From: an uncultured Roseibium sp.
Lineage (GTDB): Bacteria; Pseudomonadota; Alphaproteobacteria; Rhizobiales; Stappiaceae
Assembly (NCBI RefSeq): GCF_963669205.1
Contig: NZ_OY769915.1
Span: forward strand, 3,136,001-3,200,000
DNA length: 64,000 bases
Direction: 5' to 3'
Shown here: positions 51,852-60,519 of the stretch, piece after piece
Position numbering within the stretch: the first letter of the stretch is position 1
Layout of the letters: the number at the start of each line of letters is the position of its first letter
Notes under the pieces: generated by a model
What the model saw: only the letters and a program-made list of their open reading frames with translations
What the model was told of the DNA's origin: nothing
The model's database searches: none
Translations under genes and position numbers: made by a program

Positions 51852-53003
51852 TTATTCTTTTCCCTCGCTCGCCGTGTCGGAATCCGGAGTCGTTTCGCCG
51901 GAATACGCAGGCATTAGGATGCGAAAAATGGTTCTTTCACGCTGGCTGTCGCATTCGATGACGCCGCCATGATCGCCGATAATCTTTGCAACCAGCGCCA
52001 GGCCCAGACCGGAGCCGTTGGTTTTCGTCGTGATAAAGGGTTCAAAGAGATGCGGCAGGAGGTCATCGGGAACACCCGGACCGTTGTCCTGTACGCAGAA
52101 TTCGAGTGGAAGACTGACACGCTGCTCGGTTCCGGGCACTGAAAGGCGGACACCCGGGCGAAACGCGGTCGAGATCCGGATCTCCCCGTCGGGGTCGTCT
52201 CCGATCGCCTCGCTCGCGTTCTTTACAAGATTGAGAAACACCTGAATAAGCTGGTCCTTGTTCGCATAGACCGGCGGCAGGGATGGATCGTAGATCTCCA
52301 CGATCCTCTTGTTACGGGCGAACCCGTTGTCGGAAAGGCTTTTGACCCTGTCGAGCACGACGTGAATGTTCACCGGTTCACGCTCGATCGGTCTCTCGTC
52401 GGAAAAGACTTCCATCCGATCGACAAGTTTCACGATCCGGTCGGTCTCGTCCATGATGAGCCGGGTCAGGGAGCGGTCGTCATCGACCACGGATTGCTCC
52501 AGCAACTGCGCGGCGCCTCGAATTCCGGAGAGCGGGTTCTTGATTTCGTGCGCCAGCATCGCCGCGAGTCCGGTCACGGTACGCGCCGCCCCCCGGGAAG
52601 TCAGCTGCCGGTCGATTTTCTCCGCCATGGTCCGTTCCTGAAACATCAGGACCACGGCACCCGGCCGATCTGAAACCGGCGCGGCATTGATATCGACCAT
52701 CTTCGGCGCACCGATGCGCGGTGAACCGATATCGACCTTGTATTCGTTGACGGGCGCCGCCCGTTCACGCACCTGTTCGATCAGGGTGAGCAGCGGACTG
52801 CCGAAGGGAACGAAGTCGCTGATCGGGTGCCGCCGCAGGACGGAGGCACTGGACCGCATGAAGATCTCCGCGGCCATGTTCGCAGATTCGATGACACCGT
52901 CAGGCGCCACGAGCAGCACCGGGTGCGGAAGCGCGTCTAATATGGTCGGACCATCACTCGCGAGCATGGCTATACGGCCCGTTTCAGCACTCACTTCGCT
53001 CAC
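51852..53003 (-). CDS. ntrB: NtrB, nitrogen regulation sensor kinase
   Basis: A 383-aa soluble histidine kinase, partner of NtrC and target of PII. The N-terminal PAS domain contains DALPHPVLLVAPDGVIESANMAAEIF. HisKA has the phosphoacceptor H in LAAMLAHEIKNPLSGIRGAAQLLEQ. HATPase boxes include NLVKNASEAIGDD and GSGLGLALVAKIIGDHGG. The GTG at 53003 overlaps the dusB stop (GTGA), which decides the start; the frame is open upstream into dusB but that is not family sequence. Confidence 0.94.
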   Translation of the reverse strand: MSEVSAETGRIAMLASDGPTILDALPHPVLLVAPDGVIESANMAAEIFMRSSASVLRRHPISDFVPFGSPLLTLIEQVRERAAPVNEYKVDIGSPRIGAPKMVDINAAPVSDRPGAVVLMFQERTMAEKIDRQLTSRGAARTVTGLAAMLAHEIKNPLSGIRGAAQLLEQSVVDDDRSLTRLIMDETDRIVKLVDRMEVFSDERPIEREPVNIHVVLDRVKSLSDNGFARNKRIVEIYDPSLPPVYANKDQLIQVFLNLVKNASEAIGDDPDGEIRISTAFRPGVRLSVPGTEQRVSLPLEFCVQDNGPGVPDDLLPHLFEPFITTKTNGSGLGLALVAKIIGDHGGVIECDSQRERTIFRILMPAYSGETTPDSDTASEGKE

Positions 53004-54037
53004 GCGGCTATCCGATCGTTGGATGTTGAGAACCAGTCGATGATCAATCGCAGCACTTCGGCAGGCGAATTGGATGTCATGAGAATCCGTCTCTCGTTGG
53101 CCGGACACTGGGCGGCCCCGCGGGTGGCGGCATCATCGAGATACCAGCCCAGATGTTTGCGGGCGATCCGGACACCGGCAATTTCCCCGTAATGGCTCAG
53201 CATGTCTTCGTAATGTCCGGCGACGAGATCTGCGAACTCCGCCGCCGCAGGCGCTTCGAGGCGCTCGCCGGTTGCCAGATAGTGTCCTACGTGGCCGGGC
53301 AGCCAGGGCCGGCCATAGGCACCGCGTCCGATCATGATGCCGTCGGACCCGCTCACGCAGAGCATGGCTTCCGCGTCCTCGACCGACTTGCAGTCACCGT
53401 TTGAAATCAGCGGAATAGAGATCGCCTTCTTCACGTCTCGAATGGCCTTCCAGTTCGCCGTCCCCTTGTAGAACTGGCACCGCGTTCTGCCGTGAACCGT
53501 GACAAGCTGGACGCCGGCGTCTTCGGCCCTGCGCGCAAGTTCAGCTGCATTCATGGACGTGTCGTCCCAGCCGAGGCGCATCTTGACCGTAACCGGAATA
53601 TCGACCGCGGCGACCGTCGCATCAATCAGGGTCAGGGCATGATCCAGATCCCGCATCAGTGCGGAGCCGGAATAACCGGACGTGACCTTCTTTGCCGGGC
53701 AGCCCATGTTGATATCGATGACATCGGCACCAAGTCCGGCAATGACCTTTGCCGCCTCGCCCATCCAGCGGGCTTCCCTTCCGGCGAGCTGGACGACGTG
53801 CAGCCCTTTCTCCTGAGCCTCGGCGCGCATCTGCGTTTCCGCGTCCCCTTTCACGAAGGTTTCGCTGGCGACCATCTCACTGACAACCATGCCGGCTCCG
53901 AAACGCGCAGCAAGCCGGCGAAACGGCAGATCGGTGACACCCGACATGGGAGCCAGAACGGCCCGGTTGGAAAGTGCATGCGGTCCTATGGAAAGAGTGT
54001 TCGAGACTATCGACACACAGTTCTCTTTTCTGCTCAT
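53000..54037 (-). CDS. dusB: tRNA-dihydrouridine synthase DusB (NifR3)
   Basis: FMN-dependent enzyme that reduces uridine in tRNA D-loops, 345 aa. Conserved elements are LAPMSGVTDLPFRRLAARFG, the catalytic-cysteine motif INMGCPAKKV, VKMRLGWDD, VTVHGRTRCQFYKG and GVRIARKHLGWY. The gene was named nifR3 because it heads the ntrBC operon in many alphaproteobacteria, exactly as here. Confidence 0.95.
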   Translation of the reverse strand: MSRKENCVSIVSNTLSIGPHALSNRAVLAPMSGVTDLPFRRLAARFGAGMVVSEMVASETFVKGDAETQMRAEAQEKGLHVVQLAGREARWMGEAAKVIAGLGADVIDINMGCPAKKVTSGYSGSALMRDLDHALTLIDATVAAVDIPVTVKMRLGWDDTSMNAAELARRAEDAGVQLVTVHGRTRCQFYKGTANWKAIRDVKKAISIPLISNGDCKSVEDAEAMLCVSGSDGIMIGRGAYGRPWLPGHVGHYLATGERLEAPAAAEFADLVAGHYEDMLSHYGEIAGVRIARKHLGWYLDDAATRGAAQCPANERRILMTSNSPAEVLRLIIDWFSTSNDRIAA

Positions 54038-54172
54038 TACCTGTGCAAAACGCCAATTGCCTATATTGTAGCCAATTTGCGCATCGCAACAAGTCTAAAT
54101 TTGCTTATTGATACGGTTCATCGTTAATGGCCGTCAGCGTTTTTCGCTTCAATTGCCTTCGGGGAGAAAACA

Positions 54173-55426
54173 ATGAACAAAACGGCCGCCGCATTGATCG
54201 TCGCGGCAGGACGTGGAACGCGCCTTTCGGACCCGGATAATAGCCAGCCGAAGCAGTACAAGACAATTGCCGGACGCCCGATCCTGTCTCATACACTGGA
54301 CGTCTTCCTTAATCATCCTCGAATCGCACAAATTCTGACGGTCATCCATGCAGATGACACCACGCTTTATGACGAGGCCGTAGCTGCAGCCCGTTTTGAA
54401 ACTGATGGCAAGGCGCTCATGACGGCGATCGGCGGCGATACCCGTCAACAGTCCGTGCTGGCAGGCTTGAAGGCGCTTGAGGGCACCGGTTGTGATTTCG
54501 TGCTCATTCACGATGCCGCACGACCGTTCCTCTCAGAACCGGTGATTGACGGCATCCTCGCAAGCTTGGACAAAGGCGCCGAGGGCGTGCTTGCCGCAGT
54601 TCCCGTTGTCGACACGCTGAAACGCTGCGAGGAACAGGACCGGAAACTGCAAACGATTGATAGAACCGGCCTGTGGGCAGCACAGACACCGCAGGCTTTT
54701 CCATTCCGGCCGATCCTGGAGGCCCATCTGAATGCGGCCGAAGACGGCCGGCATGATTTTACCGACGACACCGGTCTGGCCGAATGGGCAGGCTTGAAGG
54801 TAGAACTGAGCGAAGGCGATCCGGCAAACTTCAAGATCACCACGCGGCAGGATCTGGCACGCGCCGAAAAACAGGTGAATCACATCCCGATGAAACAGGA
54901 AACCCGCACCCGCCCACTTTTGTCGGAGCTTTTGGATGTCCGGACGGGTATCGGATATGACGTTCACGCATTTGAACATGGAGATACCGTTGTTCTTGGC
55001 GGCGTGGCCATTCCCCACGCCAGGAAACTCAAGGGGCACTCCGACGCGGATGTTGTGTTACACGCGATCACGGATGCCACGCTTGGTGCCATTGGTGACG
55101 GTGATATCGGCAGCCATTTTCCGCCGAGTGACCCGATGTGGAAAGGGGCTTCCTCGGATCGGTTCCAGCGTGATGCTACGGATCGGCTGACGAAGCTTGG
55201 CGGACGGCTTGCCCATATCGACGTCACCATCGTCTGTGAAGAACCCAAGATTGGCCCGCACCGGAACGGCATCCGGCAGAAAATCGCCGAGATCTGTGAC
55301 GTTCCGCTTTCGCGCGTATCGGTGAAGGCAACGACATCCGAGCGGCTCGGCTTCACAGGACGCAAAGAGGGCATTGCGGCACTTGCGAGCGTGACGGTTC
55401 GTTTGCCACTTCCAGAAAACGAGTGA
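54173..55426 (+). CDS. ispDF: IspDF, bifunctional MEP-pathway enzyme
   Basis: A fused 417-aa enzyme of isoprenoid precursor synthesis. Residues 1-235 form IspD (MEP cytidylyltransferase: ALIVAAGRGTRL, QPKQYKTIAGRPIL, IHDAARPFLS). Residues about 250-417 form IspF (MECDP synthase: GIGYDVHAFEHGD, KGHSDADVVLHAITDA, ATTSERLGFTGRKEGIAA). Such fusions are standard in alphaproteobacteria. The intervening CMP-phosphorylating step (IspE) is encoded elsewhere. Confidence 0.96.
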   Translation: MNKTAAALIVAAGRGTRLSDPDNSQPKQYKTIAGRPILSHTLDVFLNHPRIAQILTVIHADDTTLYDEAVAAARFETDGKALMTAIGGDTRQQSVLAGLKALEGTGCDFVLIHDAARPFLSEPVIDGILASLDKGAEGVLAAVPVVDTLKRCEEQDRKLQTIDRTGLWAAQTPQAFPFRPILEAHLNAAEDGRHDFTDDTGLAEWAGLKVELSEGDPANFKITTRQDLARAEKQVNHIPMKQETRTRPLLSELLDVRTGIGYDVHAFEHGDTVVLGGVAIPHARKLKGHSDADVVLHAITDATLGAIGDGDIGSHFPPSDPMWKGASSDRFQRDATDRLTKLGGRLAHIDVTIVCEEPKIGPHRNGIRQKIAEICDVPLSRVSVKATTSERLGFTGRKEGIAALASVTVRLPLPENE

Positions 55427-55433
55427 GTTGACG

Positions 55434-55958
55434 ATGAAGGAACAACGTCCGGCAAGTCTTGATGATCTTGCCCCCCTGACCCGGGAAGTTCTGGAAGAAC
55501 TGAAGGACCAGGGCAAAATGATCGCAACGGCCGAATCGTGCACCGGCGGCCTGATTTGCGCTGCCCTAACGGAAATTGCTGGCTCATCAGTGGCGGTGGA
55601 CCGGGGCTTCGTGACTTATTCGAACGAGGCGAAGACAGAACTCATCGGGGTTCCGGCAAGCCTCATCGCAAGTGAAGGCGCCGTCAGCAAGGATGTTGCA
55701 ATTGCCATGGCTGAAGGTGCACTGGCGCGTTCAAATGGCGATATCTCGGTCTCGGTCACCGGCATCGCGGGCCCTGGCGGCGGGTCCGAACACAAGCCCG
55801 TCGGCACCGTCCACATTGCGGTTGCGGCCACCGGCAGACCAACACAGCATTTTCACTGCTGGTTCGCCGATCACGGACGTCAATCCATACGCCTTGAGAC
55901 AGTAAAAACTGCCCTTACGTCAGTTCTAAATGAACTCAAGGCGGCAAAATCTCATTAA
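55434..55958 (+). CDS. CinA-family protein (nicotinamide-nucleotide amidohydrolase domain)
   Basis: A 174-aa stand-alone C-terminal CinA domain, also called PncC/YgaD. Signatures are TAESCTGGLICAALTEIAGSS, GFVTYSNEAKTELIGV and VTGIAGPGGGSEHKPVGTVHIAV. Characterised members deamidate nicotinamide mononucleotide in pyridine-nucleotide recycling. The ATG at 55434 is 7 nt after ispDF, a neighbour pair seen in many alphaproteobacteria. The N-terminal CinA domain is absent, which is common. Confidence 0.9.
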   Translation: MKEQRPASLDDLAPLTREVLEELKDQGKMIATAESCTGGLICAALTEIAGSSVAVDRGFVTYSNEAKTELIGVPASLIASEGAVSKDVAIAMAEGALARSNGDISVSVTGIAGPGGGSEHKPVGTVHIAVAATGRPTQHFHCWFADHGRQSIRLETVKTALTSVLNELKAAKSH

Positions 55959-56039
55959 CGATCGAATGTGTTCACGCTGGTGTTGAATGGCAGTTTCCCG
56001 TATGACGTACGTTGGGTTGAACATCGGTTGTTTTCACAA

Positions 56040-56504
56040 ATGAATTTACGTCTTGCGACTTTTCTCGCCGCGCTTTGTGCCGCCACCGCATCGCATGCGG
56101 AATCTCTGCCGAAGCCCGGAGACTACTACCTGATTTCGAGAGATCACGCCGGCAGGTTCCTTGGCAGCCACAAATTGTTCAAGAACAAAAGCGACGACAT
56201 GAAGCAGGTCACATACTGCGGACGTGAGTACTTTGTGCGCGACAGTTCCGTCGCCTGGACAGAACTGGAAGCCGAATTCGGCCACATCGTCCATGTGGAG
56301 TTCAACTTCGGCAAGGGATGGCGCCCGATTTGCGCCAATCCCGAGCGCGAGGTCACGCTTGCGGACATTGGAGTTTCCCTCGACGCGAGAGAGGTTTTAG
56401 CCGGCGTATCGACCGCCCCTTCAACCGCGAGCCGGCTGGCGACGATCGGCGCCATGTTCCGGACCAGCGTGTTTGAGGACTCCAAGAGTGGTATCGGCAT
56501 GTGA
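56040..56504 (+). CDS. Secreted protein, paralogue 1 of a tandem trio
   Basis: A 154-aa exported protein of unknown function with a Sec signal peptide (cleavage near ATASHA, residue 20). The mature part has DYYLISRDHAGRFLGSHKLF, then C60 in VTYCGREYFVRDSSVAWTELE, and C98 in FNFGKGWRPIC. The C60-C98 spacing of 38 residues is shared with both downstream paralogues and suggests a conserved disulfide. The C-terminal third is variable. The gene lies 81 bp after the cinA-family gene and may be read from its own promoter. I do not recognise the family. Confidence 0.75.
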   Translation: MNLRLATFLAALCAATASHAESLPKPGDYYLISRDHAGRFLGSHKLFKNKSDDMKQVTYCGREYFVRDSSVAWTELEAEFGHIVHVEFNFGKGWRPICANPEREVTLADIGVSLDAREVLAGVSTAPSTASRLATIGAMFRTSVFEDSKSGIGM

Positions 56505-56699
56505 CCGGTTTCTGCCGCTTGGAACAAGCGGGTGAACTCTTGAATGACTGCGCGTTTTGCGAGCATCTAAATTTTTAATAAAACACCCGTGCGGCTTTCA
56601 ATCCGATAGTGAACTTCGCCCCCTACCCTGAGAACAAACGCTTAATATTTCGCTGGACATACCGACACGCAAGCGGCATCGCGGCAGGGACAACAGACA

Positions 56700-57176
56700 A
56701 TGCAATTTCAGAAAATCCTACTCACGATCGGCTTTCTCCTCATTTCATCGACACATGCAGGCGCGCAGGGCGAAATTCCGAGGATTGGCGACACCTATAT
56801 CATTTCCAGGGATGACGGCCGGAACTTTCGAGGATCTCACCGGATCTACAACAGACCGGCCGACGGTCTCGTTGAGGTCGAATACTGCGACCGGTCCTAC
56901 TGGGTGAGATATGCGACCGTTGCCTGGACCCAGCTTGAAGTGGAAAACGACTACAAGGTAAGGGTCGAATTCAACTGGGGTAAGGGCTGGCGGCCGATTT
57001 GCGACCATCCGGAGGAACAGGTGACGCTCGAGGGACTCGGCATTTCCGATGACCCACGGGTTGTCGTTCAAAATGACAGAACCTCTGTCGACAAGGCCGG
57101 CCGGTTTGCCGCAATCAGGGATGCCTTCATGTCTCAGGGCAAGGACAAGGCCGCCAAATCGTTTCATGACGAATGA
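56700..57176 (+). CDS. Secreted protein, paralogue 2 of a tandem trio
   Basis: A 158-aa protein with signal peptide (ILLTIGFLLISSTHAGAQ). It is closest to paralogue 1: DTYIISRDDGRNFRGSHRIY, C63 in VEYCDRSYWVRYATVAWTQLE and C101 in FNWGKGWRPIC align without gaps. The C-terminus adds GRFAAIRDAF, a motif shared with paralogue 3. There are 195 bp of AT-richer DNA before it, so it probably has a separate promoter. Confidence 0.75.
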   Translation: MQFQKILLTIGFLLISSTHAGAQGEIPRIGDTYIISRDDGRNFRGSHRIYNRPADGLVEVEYCDRSYWVRYATVAWTQLEVENDYKVRVEFNWGKGWRPICDHPEEQVTLEGLGISDDPRVVVQNDRTSVDKAGRFAAIRDAFMSQGKDKAAKSFHDE

Positions 57177-57270
57177 GTCGAATCGTTACCAATTCGGTAA
57201 CGAACAGGTAAACAAAATGGCCTAAAATTCATGTGGTGGGGCGGACCTTGGTTCGGAGAGGAGCACACAC

Positions 57271-57705
57271 ATGAAGCGCTCTTTCACTTGTCTGGCGATA
57301 TCCGCGCTGACAGGTACCTGCTGCGCGACGGCGGTTTACGCCCAGAACGACTTTTATATCCGGTCGGAATATTCGAACGGCGAATTCACAGGCTTTCACG
57401 AGATCCTGGCCGAGCCCAAGGATGGCTACCATCAGGCCAGCTACTGTGATCGCGTCTTCTGGGTATCTGCGGGTACAGTCATCTGGACGGAAGAAGAGAA
57501 CGCGGCCGGCCGTACGCTTGTCCTTGAGGAAAGTGACGGCAAGAGCCGCACCATCGTCTGCAAAGACAACGATGCCTTTGCAACATTGGACGACCTGGGT
57601 CTCTCGGAGAAGGAAGTTGCCAAGATACGGGCGGCAAACGAGCCGCTCGACATGAAGTCGAGCCGACTGCGCACGATCCGAGACGCGTTCAAGCAATACA
57701 AGTGA
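57271..57705 (+). CDS. Secreted protein, paralogue 3 of a tandem trio
   Basis: A 144-aa, more diverged member. After the signal peptide (ending near ATAVYAQ) it has DFYIRSEYSNGEFTGFHEIL, C59 in ASYCDRVFWVSAGTVIWTEEE and C97 in SDGKSRTIVC; the two cysteines are again 38 residues apart. The end reads SSRLRTIRDAFKQYK. The ATG at 57271 follows GGAGAGGAG. A truncated copy of the MITE-like repeat begins 20 bp after the stop. Confidence 0.75.
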   Translation: MKRSFTCLAISALTGTCCATAVYAQNDFYIRSEYSNGEFTGFHEILAEPKDGYHQASYCDRVFWVSAGTVIWTEEENAAGRTLVLEESDGKSRTIVCKDNDAFATLDDLGLSEKEVAKIRAANEPLDMKSSRLRTIRDAFKQYK

Positions 57706-57725
57706 CACTGTCCGTTTGTCCGGCT

Positions 57726-57820
57726 TAGGGCACGACCCATAAATGAAGCCGATGTGGCGGCAGAAATGGCAAGATCTCGCGAGGAAGTGTGCGCAGCGCG
57801 GGCCTTTGCCCGGTCAAATG
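57726..57820. repeat. Truncated copy of the MITE-like element
   Basis: About 95 bp similar to the left part of the element at 28223, including ACCCATAAATGAAGCC, the GGCGGCAGAAATGG segment and a decayed form of the internal hairpin (GCGGGC-CTTT-GCCCG). The right inverted end is missing and the first CTAG reads TTAG, so this is a relic. It lies just before the stop codon of the convergent ratA gene. Confidence 0.75.
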
Positions 57821-57843
57821 GTGCAGACTTATCTTCCGGTGCT

Positions 57844-58296
57844 CTAAACGCCGTAGACCTCGTCCGCGCGCGCTTCGAACGCACTGGAAAATTTCCGGAA
57901 CGCCTTGTCGAACATGACACCCATCAGAGACCCGAGCGTGCGGCTCTTGAATTCGTAGGTGATGAAGAAACCGACATTGCAGGCCCCATCCCCGGCTTCC
58001 TCAAACGTCCATTTGTTCTCGAGATGCTTGAACGGACCGTCCAGATACTCGACCAGGATCATCTGATCGTCCGGCCGCAGTTCAACCCTGCTCGTGAACG
58101 TTTCCTTGAACAGCTTGTAGGCCACTGTCATGTCGGCGACGAGAACCGTCCGGCCGCCGTCTAGCTGCTTTCTGCCCCGCACGTGAAGGTCCTGGCAAAG
58201 CGGAACGAACTGAGGATACTTTTCAACGTCAGCAACAAGACGGAACATGTCGTCCGCCTTGTGATTGACTTTGTGCGTTGAAGAAAAACTCGGCAT
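57844..58296 (-). CDS. RatA/Coq10-type START-domain protein
   Basis: A 150-aa polyketide-cyclase/START-fold protein of the COQ10/RatA family (FSSTHKVNHKADDMFRLVADVEKYPQFVPLC, with YLDGPFKHLENKWTF and FFITYEFKSRTLG). Members in alphaproteobacteria are likely to bind ubiquinone and support respiration; RatA of E. coli has been described as an inhibitor of ribosome association. Sequence alone does not separate the two roles. The start is 19 nt after the lipA stop, so it is co-transcribed with lipA. Confidence 0.85.
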   Translation of the reverse strand: MPSFSSTHKVNHKADDMFRLVADVEKYPQFVPLCQDLHVRGRKQLDGGRTVLVADMTVAYKLFKETFTSRVELRPDDQMILVEYLDGPFKHLENKWTFEEAGDGACNVGFFITYEFKSRTLGSLMGVMFDKAFRKFSSAFEARADEVYGV

Positions 58297-58315
58297 TCAG
58301 CGTTTCTGCGTCCGT

Positions 58316-59290
58316 TCAATGACCAAGCTTGGCTTTTCGTGCTGCGCGCAGATCTGCAAAGTCTTCGCCTGCGTGGTGAGAAGACCGTGTCAGCGGGCTT
58401 GCGGAAACCTTCAGGAATCCCTTCGCATAGGCGATCCGCTCATAGCCCTTGAATTCCTCCGGCGTCACGAATGACATCACCGGATGGTGCTTTTTCGAAG
58501 GCTGCAGATACTGCCCAACCGTCAGGAAATCCACATCGGCTGCCCGCAGGTCGTCCATGAGCTGCAGAACCTCGTTGCGGACCTCGCCCAGGCCGACCAT
58601 GATGCCGGACTTGGTGAACATTTCCGCATCGAGTTCCTTCGCCTTTTGAAGCAGTCTGATGGAATGGAAATAGCGGGCACCGGGCCGGACCGTGAGATAC
58701 TTGGAAGGAACGGTTTCAAGATTGTGGTTGAACACATCCGGCTTTGCTTCGACCACGATCTCCAAAGCACGATCTTTCCTGAGAAAGTCGGGTGTCAGGA
58801 CCTCCACCGTCGTCGACGGAGAGGTTTTCCGGATCGCCGTGATCACATCTGCGAAGTGCCGGGCACCCCCATCGTCGAGATCGTCCCGGTCCACGGATGT
58901 GATAACCACGTGCTCCAGTCCCATGGTCGCAACAGCGTCTGCAACACCTTGCGGCTCCTTCGGGTCGACCGGCCCCGGCATCCCCGTTCTGACGTTGCAG
59001 AAGGCACAGGCGCGCGTACAGGTATCGCCGAGGATCATGAAACTGGCGTGTTTCTTGGACCAGCACTCGCCGATATTCGGACAGCCGGCCTCTTCACAGA
59101 CGGTCACCAGGTTGTTCTCGCGAACCACGTTCTGGGTTTCGCGGTAGACCGGCGACGTCGGCGCCTTGACGCGTATCCATTTCGGCTTGCGCTGCACCGG
59201 GTTGTCCGGACGGTGTTCCTTCTCCGGATGGCGCGGGCGCACATCGGATTTTTCCTGCGGGCGATTGAGCGTATCTACGATCGTAACCAT
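58316..59290 (-). CDS. lipA: Lipoyl synthase
   Basis: Radical SAM enzyme that inserts two sulfurs into octanoylated lipoyl domains, 324 aa. The auxiliary cluster motif is CEEAGCPNIGECW, and the radical SAM cluster motif is CTRACAFCNV. The C-terminal RSSYHA-type Ser motif appears as SPLTRSSHHAGEDF. It is near lpdA and the E2 gene, whose product carries the lipoyl group. Confidence 0.97.
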   Translation of the reverse strand: MVTIVDTLNRPQEKSDVRPRHPEKEHRPDNPVQRKPKWIRVKAPTSPVYRETQNVVRENNLVTVCEEAGCPNIGECWSKKHASFMILGDTCTRACAFCNVRTGMPGPVDPKEPQGVADAVATMGLEHVVITSVDRDDLDDGGARHFADVITAIRKTSPSTTVEVLTPDFLRKDRALEIVVEAKPDVFNHNLETVPSKYLTVRPGARYFHSIRLLQKAKELDAEMFTKSGIMVGLGEVRNEVLQLMDDLRAADVDFLTVGQYLQPSKKHHPVMSFVTPEEFKGYERIAYAKGFLKVSASPLTRSSHHAGEDFADLRAARKAKLGH

Positions 59291-59346
59291 GGGACTTAAG
59301 TGTCGCTATTCCTATGAAAGGTCAAGACATATTGGCGCTGCGCCAG

Positions 59347-60141
59347 CTATGTGCTGAGCGCGGGCCTCAACAATTCTGAAAACCTCTGGCGCGCCGTTTC
59401 CGACAGCGGCAACGATTTTCGCGTCGCCTCGTCCATCTGGACAATCACGGTCATCGCCTGGGCGGCTGGACGTCCATCCTGATAGATGCGCTGAATGAGT
59501 TTGAAGGAACTGCGGCCGATTTCCTTGACCGCGGTACCGATCTGAACTTCTCCTGGCCAGTTGATCTCCGACAGGAAGTCGAGTTCGAGCCTTGCGATCA
59601 CGAAAGACGCCCCCGCGCACATCAGTTCGTCGCCGAACAGCAGTTCGACCCTGCCAGTTTCCAGAAAGGTATTGAACACCGCGTTGTTGACATGTCCCTG
59701 CCGGTCCGTGTCCGCATATCGGAGCTTGTCTGTCGTCATCAGAGGAAAGACGCTTATTCCCGGATCGGTGTTCTTGTTCGACGACTGCGGCGGCTTGTCC
59801 GAAACGACATAGATATAGGCAGGCACGTCGCCCGTTTCCGTGCGCACCAACGTCTCGATGCGCTCATATGCTTCGCCTTCAAAGGCATCCAGGCGGTCCC
59901 AGTGCTCGACCAGTTCGGTCGACTCGAAGACAAGAACCTCGATGGTCTGCCCCTCGGGATCAAGCACCAGTCCGGGAAAACCGAGCGCAGCTCCCCAGCC
60001 GGACTGAACAAGCCGGCCCTGCACGCTTCCCTCGCTCCAGCGGCCGGGAATGTCGGCGAGCTGCGCATGGTTCGCGCGCCCGGGGGCAAGTGTCCCGTAG
60101 GCGGCAAGCCTGTAGTCAGGCGTTTCTAGCTGTCTTTCCAT
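59347..60141 (-). CDS. Gamma-glutamylcyclotransferase-like/hotdog thioesterase fusion
   Basis: A 264-aa protein with two apparent domains. Residues 10-115 resemble an AIG2/GGCT fold (YRLAAYGTLAPGRANHAQL, DRLDAFEGEAYERI with candidate acidic residues). Residues 138-264 are a 4-hydroxybenzoyl-CoA thioesterase-type hotdog domain (LRYADTDRQGHVNNAVF, with D144/D146, H150 and N152). A Pro/Ser/Asn-rich linker (PPQSSNKNTDPG) joins them. The ATG at 60141 is preferred; the frame opens 14 codons earlier. The two activities are not normally in one protein, and the combined function is unknown. It lies 56 bp upstream of lipA. Confidence 0.75.
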   Translation of the reverse strand: MERQLETPDYRLAAYGTLAPGRANHAQLADIPGRWSEGSVQGRLVQSGWGAALGFPGLVLDPEGQTIEVLVFESTELVEHWDRLDAFEGEAYERIETLVRTETGDVPAYIYVVSDKPPQSSNKNTDPGISVFPLMTTDKLRYADTDRQGHVNNAVFNTFLETGRVELLFGDELMCAGASFVIARLELDFLSEINWPGEVQIGTAVKEIGRSSFKLIQRIYQDGRPAAQAMTVIVQMDEATRKSLPLSETARQRFSELLRPALST

Positions 60142-60232
60142 CAATTGCTCATGCTCCCCGTCAATCGGTCTGCCCCCGAGCAAAGGTCAGGGAAGCTGCG
60201 CGATGCCGCGGCTGACCGGACATGTGCGGAAT

Positions 60233-60472
60233 TCACTTGAAGACCTTTTTCCAGATAAACAGGAACAGGATCGCGCCGACGATGGCGACAATCAGCCGGT
60301 CGACCACACCTCCCGCCAGGTTGAGATCGAGGATCGATGCCAATTCTCCGCCGAGAAGCGCACCGATCAGGCCAACGACGAGGCTGCCGATAAAGCCGCC
60401 CCGGCTGTTGAGGACCCGATGGGCGACGGCACCGGCGATCAGACCTATTATGGCGGAGACTATAAGCCCCAT
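60233..60472 (-). CDS. GlsB/YeaQ/YmgE family membrane protein, copy 1
   Basis: A 79-aa protein with three hydrophobic helices and glycine pairs (IIGLIAGAVAHRVL, GFIGSLVVGLIGALLGG, VDRLIVAIVGAILFLFIW), the pattern of transglycosylase-associated/GlsB stress membrane proteins. Its role is not established. A second member lies 47 bp upstream on the same strand. Confidence 0.8.
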   Translation of the reverse strand: MGLIVSAIIGLIAGAVAHRVLNSRGGFIGSLVVGLIGALLGGELASILDLNLAGGVVDRLIVAIVGAILFLFIWKKVFK

Positions 60473-60519
60473 ACCTGTTCCTTTTCAGACAATGTACCTG
60501 GGGCTCCGGCGATCCCGCC

